From the NCBI RefSeq assembly GCF_000482725.1, contig NZ_KI519477.1, positions 219,160-283,159 on the forward strand: a DNA stretch of 64,000 nt, written 5' to 3'. This stretch comes from Psychromonas arctica DSM 14288 (GTDB lineage: Bacteria > Pseudomonadota > Gammaproteobacteria > Enterobacterales > Psychromonadaceae). Positions 27,379 to 36,133 of the stretch are shown here, piece after piece (position 1 is the first letter of the stretch; every line of letters starts with the position of its first letter). The notes beneath the pieces were generated by a model, which made no database searches, was not told the origin of the DNA, and saw nothing but the letters and a program-made list of their open reading frames with translations. The position numbers and the translations under genes were made by a program.

Positions 27379-27802
27379 ACGAGCATTAACATAATCAGCG
27401 CCTGCAATACTCTGGAACAAAGCCGCTGTTAGATCATATTCTAACAAGGCGAATGCCTGTGGCGGCAAAATCGCCCTGTTGCGATATAGCAGTTATGGAA
27501 CAACAGAAATCTTTCATTAATCTTGTCTAATTATTCTCAGTAAAGTGGTACACTTTTTATTTGAATTGAAGTTTAGATAAATAGTGTTCTTATCGTATTT
27601 ATCACTGCTCATAAAATTTCGTTAGGTTAAAAAGTGATCACTTATAGACTGTAAAATAGTTAGCGACGAACAGAAAACCTTTAAACATAAATCCCCTCTT
27701 TTTTGTGGCATTTTATGTAGTTTTCTCACCATCCTTAACTATTTTCAAATAAATTGATCAATTATTTATCAGCATTAATATCAATAACAGTAGAGTAAAA
27801 AA
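27379..27802. other. Intergenic region with a structured, less AT-rich patch
   Basis: The place where cpxA might be expected holds no ORF. Between about 27411 and 27510 the sequence is richer in GC than its surroundings and folds locally: TGTTAGA/TCTAACA at 27427-27446, then GGCGA/TCGCC around 27448-27475. It may be a small RNA or repeat remnant. Confidence 0.35.
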
Positions 27803-28267
27803 ATGATTGAAGTTGCATTGTACGAACCAGAGATCCCACCTAACACTGGCAATATTATTCGCCTATGTGCCAATACAGGATGTGTATTGCACTTAATTGA
27901 ACCGCTCGGTTTTGACTTAGATGAAAAAAAAGTAAGACGTGCAGGGTTAGATTATCATGAAATGACCAATGTACATTTGCATAAAGACTTTGATAGTTTT
28001 TTAAAGGTAGTTGAAGGTAAACGTTTATTAGCCTGCACCACTAAAACAACCACCTACCATCATAATGCAAACTTTCAAGATGGTGACGTTTTGTTATTTG
28101 GCCCAGAAACACGAGGATTACCATCGTCGATATTAGATGCTTTACCCCTACAGCAAAAATTACGTATTCCAATGAAGGCTGATAGTCGCTCGATGAATCT
28201 ATCCAATGCTGTATCTGTATTTGTTTATGAAGCGTGGCGCCAACTGGATTTTCCGGGGGCAGTTTAA
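27803..28267 (+). CDS. trmL: tRNA (cytidine/uridine-34 2'-O)-methyltransferase TrmL
   Basis: A 154-residue SPOUT-fold methyltransferase (YibK), which methylates the wobble ribose of two tRNA-Leu species. The substrate loop [19 protein letters not shown] is at residues 9-27, and the knot motifs are [10 protein letters not shown] and [22 protein letters not shown]. Length equals E. coli TrmL (157). In E. coli it follows cysE; here fieF and the orphan regulator lie between. It converges on recJ with a strong terminator between. Confidence 0.96.
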   Translation: MIEVALYEPEIPPNTGNIIRLCANTGCVLHLIEPLGFDLDEKKVRRAGLDYHEMTNVHLHKDFDSFLKVVEGKRLLACTTKTTTYHHNANFQDGDVLLFGPETRGLPSSILDALPLQQKLRIPMKADSRSMNLSNAVSVFVYEAWRQLDFPGAV

Positions 28268-28372
28268 GACTTTCTAGGCTCTGTATAGGTTTTCTTGGCA
28301 CAATTTAGATTTTGAAGGCACAGTATAATAGTAAGTTAACACCTTCATTCCTGCGAAATTTTTAAAACATTT

Positions 28373-28420
28373 AAGATAAGAATCAAAAGGTAATGACTTA
28401 CTTTTTGATTCTTATCTTTT
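28373..28420. terminator. Long bidirectional terminator between trmL and recJ
   Basis: Arms at 28373-28393 and 28398-28418 form a 21-bp stem with a single G-T pair and a 4-base loop (TGAC), ending in TTTT on one side and matched A on the other. One of the strongest hairpins in the window. Confidence 0.9.
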
Positions 28421-28455
28421 AAACCTTACTAGAACTGGTTAAATGAGTAATGGCA

Positions 28456-30186
28456 TTATCTTGACTGTAATAATTGTACTAATAACTGCACAGTTCTCTG
28501 CCCTCTAAATTCATTAACATCTAGGCTATAAACACAAAAGACTTCTTTCACTGATAAATCAGGCCAAGCTTCTGGGTCAATATTAAAAGCAATGGCATCA
28601 ATTAATTTATCACCTTGTTGCAATACCATTTTTAAGTGTTTTTGCCCTACAATTCGCTGTTGTTTTAATGCAAATACACCATCAAAAATAGGCGCAGGGA
28701 ATCCTTGTCCCCACGGTCCAGCATCACGTAGTTCTTGGGCAATACTCAAGTCAAACTGCTCAGGGGATAATTGTCCGTCGGATAAAATGACGTTATTTAA
28801 TAAGTCCTCATCCACTTGCGCTTTTAAAATGGCATTTAGCGTATCATTAAACAGATCAAAATCTTTTTCTAACAAACTCAAACCGGCAGCCATCGCATGA
28901 CCACCAAACTTTAAAATAACGCCAGGAAGCGTTTTATCGACTAAATCCAACATATCGCGAATATGTACACCCGGAATGGATCGCGCAGAACCTTTGATTT
29001 CCCCCCCATTTGCACGCGCAAAAGCAAAGGTTGGTCGGTAATATTTTTCTTTGATGCGAGAAGCCACCAGCCCAATAACACCTTGATGCCAGTCGGCCTC
29101 AAACAAACATAATGCTAAAGGTAAGTTATTTTGATCAATGGATAACTTTTGTAAGCTCAGCATCGCTTCCTGCTGCATGCTTTGCTCTATTTCTCTGCGA
29201 GACAGATTTAGCGCATCTAACTCAGAGGCAAGCGTATTTGCATGTAAATAATTATCGCATAATAGTAATTCAACGCCGTGGCTCATCTCATCTAAACGCC
29301 CTGCTGCGTTAAGCCTAGGTCCTAATGAAAAGCCTAAATCCGTGGCAACTAATTGTTGTTGATTCCGTTTTGCAACTTGAATAAGCGCACTAATACCTGG
29401 TCGGCAGAATCCAGCACGAATACGCGCTAATCCTTGATGCACTAAAGTGCGGTTATTTGCATCTAATTTTACGACATCAGCAACGGTGCCTAGTGCAACA
29501 ATATCTAGAAAGTTAGCTAAATTAGGTGCAGCAAAGTCAGTAAAACAGCCTTTTTCTTGCATTAAAGAGCGCAACGCCAGCATCACATAAAATGCGACAC
29601 CCACGCCTGCTAAATTTTTACTGGGGAACTGACAACCTATTTGATTCGGATTAACAATAGCATCAGCAACTGGTGTTTCCTCTCCAGGGAGGTGATGGTC
29701 AGTCACTAATACTTCAATGCCTAACGCTTTGGCATGGGCAACACCGCTAATACTAGAAATGCCATTATCCACAGTCATTAACAATTTAGCACCTTGTTGC
29801 GCGGCTAGATCAACAATTTCAGGGCTTAATCCATAACCATAGTCAAAACGGTTGGGGATTAAATAATCAACATGTTGAAACCCTAATGCACGCAGCGATA
29901 AAACACTCAGCGCCGTGCTCGTTGCACCATCAGCATCAAAATCTCCAACAATAATGATCTTCTTACCTTTTAAATAAGCTTGATATAGTAACTCACAAGC
30001 TTCTCCCATACCTTTTAATTGATTGGCATGAATTAAGGTTCTAGTACTGTTATCTAATTCACTGTCGGCAGTAATGCCTCGATTCGCATAAAGCTTAGTC
30101 AATAATGGAGAGCAAGATAATGACAATAAACTAGTATCATGTTGAAGACGTTGCTGTACTTGTGTTTTAGGTGTTTCTGAAGACAT
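28456..30186 (-). CDS. recJ: Single-stranded-DNA-specific exonuclease RecJ
   Basis: A 576-residue 5'-3' exonuclease of the DHH superfamily, active in recombination and mismatch repair. Motif I IVGDFDADGATSTA, motif II with TVDNGISS, the DHH motif VTDHHLPGE, and AGVGVAFYVMLALR follow in order; DHHA1-type FGGHAMAAGLSL binds ssDNA, and the OB-like C terminus follows. Length equals E. coli RecJ (577). It is the last gene of a leftward xerD-dsbC-recJ unit, as in E. coli; prfB, which follows in E. coli, is not here. Confidence 0.96.
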   Translation of the reverse strand: MSSETPKTQVQQRLQHDTSLLSLSCSPLLTKLYANRGITADSELDNSTRTLIHANQLKGMGEACELLYQAYLKGKKIIIVGDFDADGATSTALSVLSLRALGFQHVDYLIPNRFDYGYGLSPEIVDLAAQQGAKLLMTVDNGISSISGVAHAKALGIEVLVTDHHLPGEETPVADAIVNPNQIGCQFPSKNLAGVGVAFYVMLALRSLMQEKGCFTDFAAPNLANFLDIVALGTVADVVKLDANNRTLVHQGLARIRAGFCRPGISALIQVAKRNQQQLVATDLGFSLGPRLNAAGRLDEMSHGVELLLCDNYLHANTLASELDALNLSRREIEQSMQQEAMLSLQKLSIDQNNLPLALCLFEADWHQGVIGLVASRIKEKYYRPTFAFARANGGEIKGSARSIPGVHIRDMLDLVDKTLPGVILKFGGHAMAAGLSLLEKDFDLFNDTLNAILKAQVDEDLLNNVILSDGQLSPEQFDLSIAQELRDAGPWGQGFPAPIFDGVFALKQQRIVGQKHLKMVLQQGDKLIDAIAFNIDPEAWPDLSVKEVFCVYSLDVNEFRGQRTVQLLVQLLQSR

Positions 30187-30255
30187 AAAAAAACTGCACG
30201 ATATAGGATTATCAATGCAGTTTATTATGAATCAGACAATAGCAGAAGACTTAGT

Positions 30256-31008
30256 CTATATTTTTTCTTCTAATACTTGAATTAAACGGTCTGCAGGTAA
30301 ATAACCAGGCATCGCAGTACCATCTTCTAAAAACATCGTAGGCGTACCAGTGATGCCCAATGCAATACCTAACTTATATTGCTCTAATACATTATTATCA
30401 CAGGTCATTGTTTTGATTCTACGACCTCTCTTTGCATCATCCATCGCTGATTTAGGGTCATCCGAACACCAGACCGATACCATATTACGATAAGCATTCG
30501 ATTTTTCACCACCACGGGGGAAAGCAAGGTAACGAATAGTAATACCTAATTTATTATAATCAGCCATTTCTGCATGTAGTTTTTTACAATAAGCACAAGT
30601 AATATCAGTAAAAGCAGTAATGACATATTTTTCATTGTCTGCTTTATAAACAATCATGTCTTTTTCGAAGCTTTTAATTTTTGCAAATTGCTCTGCCGTA
30701 TTTTCGCGGCGAATGTCAGATACTTTGGCAGCAGTAATATTCTTCATTCCATTATTAGTATCGTAAATACTTCCACTGATCAAAAACTGTCCGTCTTCAC
30801 TTAAATAATAGATAGCCCCTTCACTCACTACCTCATACAGCCCCTTAATAGGTGACTCAGTAATCGATTCTGCATCTACTTGTAATGATTCTAGCTTTTT
30901 AGTTAACAAATCATGAACTTGATTTGAAACGGCGGCAAAGCTGCTAGCACTTACCAGTATACTCACTACGAATGTGATCACACTTTTTTTAGCCTTTAAT
31001 ATGGACAT
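30256..31008 (-). CDS. dsbC: Thiol:disulfide interchange protein DsbC
   Basis: A 250-residue periplasmic disulfide isomerase. Signal peptide (about 1-25, ending SSFAAV), N-terminal dimerisation domain (about 27-90), linker helix, then a thioredoxin-fold domain with active site CAYC at 138-141 (CGYC in E. coli) and the cis-proline loop TGTPTMFLEDG. A second cysteine pair (in VWCSDD and MTCDNN) matches the structural disulfide of DsbC. It lies between xerD and recJ, the E. coli order, which rules out DsbG. Confidence 0.95.
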   Translation of the reverse strand: MSILKAKKSVITFVVSILVSASSFAAVSNQVHDLLTKKLESLQVDAESITESPIKGLYEVVSEGAIYYLSEDGQFLISGSIYDTNNGMKNITAAKVSDIRRENTAEQFAKIKSFEKDMIVYKADNEKYVITAFTDITCAYCKKLHAEMADYNKLGITIRYLAFPRGGEKSNAYRNMVSVWCSDDPKSAMDDAKRGRRIKTMTCDNNVLEQYKLGIALGITGTPTMFLEDGTAMPGYLPADRLIQVLEEKI

Positions 31009-31113
31009 TATAAATTCCCGAAAATAAAATTATAGTACTCGATTATGCCTATCTTAAAACATAAAGTGAATGTTAATTACAGCCATTCTTATTATGTATA
31101 TTAAGTTATGAGG

Positions 31114-32010
31114 CTAAGCGCGAGGGTGATGTTCACTATGTAAACTTTTTAGTCTATCTTTTGCTATATGGGTATAAATTTGAGTAGTTGATAGGTCACT
31201 ATGCCCTAATAGCATCTGTACGACCCGCAAGTCTGCTCCATAGTTCAATAAATGTGTTGCGAATGCATGGCGTAAAACATGTGGTGATAAAGCCTCTTTA
31301 TCAATATGAGCGAGTTGAGCATAGTGTTTAATGCGATGCCAAAATGTTTGTCTGACCATTTGATTTCCTCGGCGACTAGGGAATAAAACATCACTACTTT
31401 GGCCAGATAATAAAGCCGGACGCATCTCTTCAATATAGCGCTCCAACCAATACACAGACTCTTCCCCTAATGGCACTAAACGGGTTTTATTGCCTTTACC
31501 GGTGACTCTGATCACTCCCTGTTGTAAGTTAATTTCTTCCATAGTCAAACCAACTAATTCGGTGACGCGCACCCCTGTTGCATATAAAACCTCCAACATC
31601 GCTTTATCGCGAAATTGCACAGGGTCACCTAACTCAGGAGCAGAAAGTAGCGCATCCACTTCAGACTCTGATAGCGATTTAGGCAAAGGTTTAACAATTT
31701 TAGGGCTTTCTAATTTTGCACTTGGGTCGTCCTCGCGTATTTTTTCTCGGCACAAGTATTGATAATAACGTCTAATTGCACTCATTAATCGAGCGGTTGA
31801 AGTGTTTTTATAATCAATTTCCCCTTGTAAACGAGCATCAAAATAATCACTCAAATCAACTGCAGTGGCTTCGCTTAAGGCGATTTCTTGTTGCTGTAAA
31901 TAGTCCTCAACTAAACTTAAATCATGGCGATAAGAGTCTAAGGTATTTTTTGATAAGCCACGCTCTAACCAAAGTGAATCTAAAAATTGTTCGATGCTTA
32001 ATACTTCCAT
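31114..32010 (-). CDS. xerD: Site-specific tyrosine recombinase XerD
   Basis: A 298-residue tyrosine recombinase (E. coli 298) that resolves chromosome dimers at dif with XerC and FtsK. The SAM-like N-terminal domain covers about 1-90. Catalytic residues are Arg148 (GVRVTEL), the Lys in TGKGNKTR, HVLRHAFATH, the His in LGHSDLSTTQ and Tyr279 in IYTHI. Neighbourhood (fldB divergent, dsbC and recJ downstream) matches E. coli and favours XerD over XerC or an integron/phage integrase. Confidence 0.97.
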   Translation of the reverse strand: MEVLSIEQFLDSLWLERGLSKNTLDSYRHDLSLVEDYLQQQEIALSEATAVDLSDYFDARLQGEIDYKNTSTARLMSAIRRYYQYLCREKIREDDPSAKLESPKIVKPLPKSLSESEVDALLSAPELGDPVQFRDKAMLEVLYATGVRVTELVGLTMEEINLQQGVIRVTGKGNKTRLVPLGEESVYWLERYIEEMRPALLSGQSSDVLFPSRRGNQMVRQTFWHRIKHYAQLAHIDKEALSPHVLRHAFATHLLNYGADLRVVQMLLGHSDLSTTQIYTHIAKDRLKSLHSEHHPRA

Positions 32011-32066
32011 TCCAACGGCCTTAACGGTAAATTAGCGCCTCTTATATTTTTATTTAAAGGTCACTT

Positions 32067-32585
32067 ATGAAAATCGGTTTATTTTATGGTTCTAGTACTT
32101 GTTATACAGAAATTGCTGCAGAAAAGATTCAAGCAGAGCTAGGTGAATCATTAGTAGACATATTTAACATAAAAGATGACGGCTTAAACAAGATAAATGA
32201 TTATGACATTGTTATTTTGGGTATTTCTACTTGGGATTACGGCGAACTTCAAGAGGATTGGGGCAAATTATGGGAGCAAATTGATGGTCTTAATGTTAAT
32301 GGAAAAATAGTCGCATTGTTTGGTTTAGGCGACCAAAACGGTTATAGCGAATGGTTTATTGATGCAGTTGGTATGTTGCACGATAAATTATTACCTCAAG
32401 ATCCTAAATTCATCGGTTATTGGCCCGTTGAAGGTTACGACTTTGAGGCTTCTAAAGCATTGACTGAGGATGGACAATATTTTGTCGGACTAGCAATTGA
32501 TGAAGATACTCAATATGAACTGAGTGACCAACGTATCAGTGATTGGTGCCTACAAATACTAGAAGAGATGCAAGATCTATTCTAG
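32067..32585 (+). CDS. fldB: Flavodoxin FldB
   Basis: A 172-residue long-chain flavodoxin. The phosphate loop [10 protein letters not shown] is near residue 7, followed by [13 protein letters not shown] around the FMN ring and [13 protein letters not shown] with the GxGD(x)5-Y motif. Length matches E. coli FldB (173). It is divergent from xerD over 56 bases, the E. coli arrangement, which decides FldB over FldA. FMN-bound electron carrier of the cytoplasm; the partner reactions of FldB are poorly known. Confidence 0.93.
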   Translation: MKIGLFYGSSTCYTEIAAEKIQAELGESLVDIFNIKDDGLNKINDYDIVILGISTWDYGELQEDWGKLWEQIDGLNVNGKIVALFGLGDQNGYSEWFIDAVGMLHDKLLPQDPKFIGYWPVEGYDFEASKALTEDGQYFVGLAIDEDTQYELSDQRISDWCLQILEEMQDLF

Positions 32586-32628
32586 TCTTTTTCTAAAGAC
32601 AAACCCTCGCAATATAGTTACCGAACAA

Positions 32629-32674
32629 GCATAGAAGTTGTTAAAGCCCGCATTTTTATAACTTCTATGCATTT
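32629..32674 (+). terminator. Probable terminator of fldB
   Basis: GCATAGAAGTT (32629-32639) and AACTTCTATGC (32660-32670) are perfect 11-base arms, followed by ATTTT. Located 44 bases after the fldB stop. Confidence 0.6.
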
Positions 32675-32828
32675 TGACTTCTGCACCTCTATTTCTTACT
32701 CTTTTCCTCTGTCACGTAAGTTAAATACGCAATTAATTATCAAAAATACAGCTATTAGTAAGTTATTAGCAGGTTATTAATGGAAATACCTCATTTTTTT
32801 GTAATTTAATTTCAGCATGATAACTCTT

Positions 32829-32842
32829 CTGATCCAGATCAA
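32829..32842 (+). promoter_or_regulatory. FNR/CRP-type site before the DUF3360 transporter
   Basis: CTGAT-CCAG-ATCAA matches the FNR consensus TTGAT-N4-ATCAA at 9 of 10 positions. TAAGCT at 32865-32870 could be the -10, putting the site centre close to -41.5 (class II). TATATT at 32875 is an alternative -10. Confidence 0.45.
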
Positions 32843-32996
32843 GCGATTTTTTACTCACTTTGGTTAAGCTACGCTATATTAAATTATCGATGCATAATTA
32901 ACTCATTCTATAGTCGTTGGCAAAATAATATCAGCGCCTAGTTAGCACAAAATTAACTAATTTTAAATTTAACCAGAGTAAAGGAGTACCTCCTCA

Positions 32997-34517
32997 ATGC
33001 CAACTGATAAACAAACTAAAAGCTATAGTGAGTTGCATAAACCCGCTAGCGAGTTTGCAACACGGTCTGATTATTTAGATCACGAATTACAGATAATGAA
33101 ACCTCGTCGTTACGGGTTAAACCTACCAGGTCGAGATTTCCGCTTCGAATGGGAGGATTTAGTCCCCGCTGTAGCAGGTACCATCGGCATTATCGCAATG
33201 TACTCTGCAGTAATGATGTCTTGGGCAGATGGTTTAACAGAACAATGGGCGCACATTACTTTAGGTAAAGATTTTGCTATCGAAGTGGCCCGAGTTGAAA
33301 TGCTTATTCCGGCCTTCCTATTCTGTATTGTTGCTTCGGGTTTTGTTAACCCTAAAGCCAACCTAGCAGGTAACCATGGCCCAATGATCCCGTTAATCGG
33401 TGCGATTGCATTAGCGGGGGCTCACCCTCTTGCTCTAGCTATCTTGCTCGGTGTATTTGGTTTATTACTCAGCTACTTTAAAGGTGGGTCTAAGCTAGTT
33501 AATTTAACCGGAGAAGGCGTAGCAGGCGGATTGCTAGTATTCCTTGGTTTTACTGGTGCATTCAGTCAAATAGGCCAAATTCAAGACTGGGCTAAAGGAC
33601 TGCAATCAGCAGATGTCGCAGCAGGCAGTATGGGATATGTTGGCTTAGTTGTATTAGCAACAAATATCATTCTTTATGCTTTCCTTGCAAAAATTAACAA
33701 ACGTTGGTTGGCTATCCCGGCTTGTGCGATTACAGGGTTATTAATCGCGCTAGCACTTGGCGCAGGTTTTAACCTAACATTCGAAACTGAAATGGGACTA
33801 CCTAATTTAAATCCTGTTTACTGGTGGGGAAGCACTACTGAAGGCTGGATGTTAGGTTTGCCAAATCTTGAACATTTCATTGCCTCATTACCTTTTGCAA
33901 TTTTAGCCGTAGCAATGTGGTCACCGGATTTCTTAGGGCACCGTATTTTCCAAGAATTAAACTACCCCAAAAATACTGAAAAAGTATTAATGGATGTGGA
34001 CGATACAATGACCATGTGCTCAGTTCGTCAAATGGTAGGTACTGCAGTGGGTGGTGGTAACATCACTTCTTCATGGGGAACTTATATGATCCCTGCAGCG
34101 ATTGCTAAACGTCCTATTCCAGCGGGTTCTATTATATTAGGCTGCTTGGTAATGTTAATTGCTTTTCTAGGTTTCCCAATGGATATTGCAGTATGGCCGC
34201 CAGTGATGCGTATTGCCTTATTAGTTGGTGTATTTTTGCCCTTACTAGAAGCTGGTATGCAAATGATTAAAAACACCAAAGATTCACAAGCAGCTGGTAT
34301 TTGTATCTTTACTGCGGCAGTGTTTAATCCTGTACTTGCTTGGGCATTAACCATGTTATTAGATAATAATGGTTTAATTGGAGATAAGGAACGCGCTAAA
34401 CGTCTGTCATTTTTAGATAAGGTTATTATACCGGGTTCAGTATTAGTGGTTTGCTTCATCGCTATGTTAGCAGTAGGCATGTTCGAAAAACAATACGGTC
34501 TACCCGCTTTATTATAA
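32997..34517 (+). CDS. Membrane transporter, DUF3360 / NCS2-like
   Basis: A 506-residue polytopic inner-membrane protein with about 11-13 hydrophobic spans after a polar 45-residue N terminus. It resembles the DUF3360 group found in Vibrio-like bacteria and is distantly like SulP/NCS2 (xanthine-uracil, sulfate) transporters: AGNHGPMIPLIGAIALAGAHPLALAI, a VGTAVGGGNITSSWGTYMIP segment and GVFLPLLEAGMQM. The transported substrate is unknown. The ribosome site AAAGGAG is good. A FNR-type site precedes it, and a GcvR-like ACT protein converges behind a terminator. The family assignment is from memory of sequence patterns. Confidence 0.65.
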   Translation: MPTDKQTKSYSELHKPASEFATRSDYLDHELQIMKPRRYGLNLPGRDFRFEWEDLVPAVAGTIGIIAMYSAVMMSWADGLTEQWAHITLGKDFAIEVARVEMLIPAFLFCIVASGFVNPKANLAGNHGPMIPLIGAIALAGAHPLALAILLGVFGLLLSYFKGGSKLVNLTGEGVAGGLLVFLGFTGAFSQIGQIQDWAKGLQSADVAAGSMGYVGLVVLATNIILYAFLAKINKRWLAIPACAITGLLIALALGAGFNLTFETEMGLPNLNPVYWWGSTTEGWMLGLPNLEHFIASLPFAILAVAMWSPDFLGHRIFQELNYPKNTEKVLMDVDDTMTMCSVRQMVGTAVGGGNITSSWGTYMIPAAIAKRPIPAGSIILGCLVMLIAFLGFPMDIAVWPPVMRIALLVGVFLPLLEAGMQMIKNTKDSQAAGICIFTAAVFNPVLAWALTMLLDNNGLIGDKERAKRLSFLDKVIIPGSVLVVCFIAMLAVGMFEKQYGLPALL

Positions 34518-34584
34518 GCAAGCTTAGGCAACTGATAGTATTAGCATTTATTTAACATACTCGCTTTATTAAACAAGATTAAAC

Positions 34585-34616
34585 AAAAAGGGCGCTAATC
34601 ATAGCGCCCTTTTTTA
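34585..34616. terminator. Terminator after the DUF3360 gene
   Basis: AAAAAGGGCGCTA and TAGCGCCCTTTTT form a 13-bp stem with an ATCA loop, followed by T. It can act on both strands between the convergent genes. Confidence 0.92.
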
Positions 34617-34688
34617 TACTGAAAGTTCTGTTTATATTGAAGACTATTGCAGTGAGTTGATAGTAAGGTTTTATTAAAGTGATTTAAC

Positions 34689-34758
34689 CCAACCTAAACT
34701 TGTATAACCAACCTAGATTTGTATAGCCAACCTATATAGCCAACCAAGACTCGCATAA
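34689..34758 (+). repeat. 19-bp tandem repeat CCAACCTARAYTTGTATAR
   Basis: Units start at 34689, 34708, 34727 (shortened to 13 bases) and 34740 (diverged). They lie just past the stop of the ACT-domain gene. Confidence 0.8.
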
Positions 34759-34785
34759 AAGCTTCAATTGCAGCTTTGAAGCTAT

Positions 34786-35289
34786 TTATAAGCCTTTAAT
34801 ATCGATAATGAGATCATTAGATATCTCTTGTAATGATGCAATCAACAGGTTCTGGTCAAAAGCATCGGATACCGCTATTTCGAAATGGCTAGTAAACACT
34901 GTTCCACCAATATCAGGCACACCAATTCGGTTGCACTCCATATTTTCAACCTTAACGCTATTCTCACTTAACACTTGTGAAATATCATTCACTAAACCAG
35001 CACGATCTCGAGCATCAATGGATAAGTTTAAATGATTAGGTTTCTCTTTTGGTAAGCGCTTCAGTTCAACCCAATCAATATGAAGAGGTAAAGTTTTAAA
35101 ACCATTTAAAAGCGTTTCAACTTTTTCCGGCTCTAATTCAATCTTAATTAACCCTGCCATATAGCCTTCTATATGGTTAATTTTGCTGGTTAGCCATTTA
35201 CCGTTTAATGCATGTGTTTTTTCTGCAAGACATTTAACTAAATCAGGTTGGTAAATGCCGGTGATCGTAATTAATATTTGTACGTTCAT
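34786..35289 (-). CDS. ACT-domain protein, GcvR-like
   Basis: A 167-residue cytoplasmic protein with two ACT domains (about 4-75 and 86-165): VQILITITGIYQPDLVKCLAE opens the first and LNLSIDARDRAGLVNDISQVL the second. This two-ACT layout is that of GcvR, which represses the glycine-cleavage operon by holding GcvA when glycine is low; no gcv gene is near, so the role is inferred. Amino acid binding sites would lie at the ACT interface. Ribosome site AAGGAG lies before the ATG. Confidence 0.75.
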   Translation of the reverse strand: MNVQILITITGIYQPDLVKCLAEKTHALNGKWLTSKINHIEGYMAGLIKIELEPEKVETLLNGFKTLPLHIDWVELKRLPKEKPNHLNLSIDARDRAGLVNDISQVLSENSVKVENMECNRIGVPDIGGTVFTSHFEIAVSDAFDQNLLIASLQEISNDLIIDIKGL

Positions 35290-35757
35290 AAACTAACTCC
35301 TTCTTAGTGAGATATAAATTAGTGCAATCCTATTAAAATAATTATACCTTAACTGACTTACCCTTTGGCTAAAAACCATACAAAAACATGGGCTATATAC
35401 TATTTTTTGTATTTATTAGAAGCATCTAAAAAAGATGATAAAAATATATTTTAGATTCATTTGACTGAGTTATAATTGATCACTAATAAAAATAAATAAT
35501 TGAGCTAAATTTTAATAAATATTCAGCAGTTTATTTATGTAATAATTTTTTAGTAAGCGATTAATTTTCTTAAGATAACAGCGTCATATAGCAAGGAAGC
35601 CCTAGGAGGAATTGAAATTAAATTACCTTTACGAGGTTAAATTTAAACAATTTAATGAATAATAGTGACATTAACATCACTTTATCCTGTACATTACTTG
35701 AGCAAAAAAGGTTTTTTAAAATAAAAATGTAATTTTATTACGAGATCGTTGTGCAAC
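35290..35757. other. AT-rich region upstream of the pfl promoter
   Basis: No ORF. Contains AGTGA/TCACT half sites with an 8-base spacer near 35669, too wide for CRP. The FNR box of the pfl unit follows at 35758. Confidence 0.35.
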
Positions 35758-35771
35758 TTGATATGAATCAA
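35758..35771 (+). promoter_or_regulatory. Perfect FNR box of the pfl unit
   Basis: TTGAT-ATGA-ATCAA is a full match to the FNR consensus. TAAACT at 35793-35798 is a fair -10, so +1 falls near 35805 and the box centre lies at about -41, the class II activation position. Confidence 0.75.
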
Positions 35772-35830
35772 TTTTTGTACAAAAGCATTTGTTAAACTAA
35801 GCACTAATCCATCACGGGGTAACTTCTAAG

Positions 35831-36115
35831 ATGCAAATAGACAATAGCGTTAACGAGTATTTAGCTTACCAAATACCAAGCCAAAGCAATCGTATTGCTA
35901 ACAGTAAAATAAGCAAAGCTATTTTGCCTGTGTCTCTTCTTTCAAACAATACAAGCATACTTATTGCACTCCGTATTATTTTCTATTTTGTTATTGCCCC
36001 ACCTGCGCTTATTGCATTTTTAACACGACTAAGTGCGCATGCATTAAGTGCGGTACATAGGATGTACCAAACATATTCACAAACAACTAATTTATACACA
36101 TTTTTTAATCACTAA
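35831..36115 (+). CDS. Small putative membrane protein before pflB
   Basis: A 94-codon ORF that I do not recognise. It has a polar N terminus (1-40), one or two hydrophobic helices at about 43-66 (ILIALRIIFYFVIAPPALIA) and a polar tail with HALSAVHRMYQTYSQTTN. It sits where the formate channel gene focA precedes pflB in enteric bacteria, but has no resemblance to FocA (about 285 residues). It starts about 26 bases after the predicted FNR-driven +1 and ends 18 bases before pflB. The ribosome site is weak (GGGG 11 bases upstream), so it may be a chance ORF in a leader. Confidence 0.4.
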   Translation: MQIDNSVNEYLAYQIPSQSNRIANSKISKAILPVSLLSNNTSILIALRIIFYFVIAPPALIAFLTRLSAHALSAVHRMYQTYSQTTNLYTFFNH

Positions 36116-36133
36116 CGGTAAAGGTAAATCTTT

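Noticed and set aside
35660-35690. CRP site upstream of the pfl unit
   Set aside because: AGTGA and TCACT are separated by 8 bases rather than 6, which does not fit CRP.
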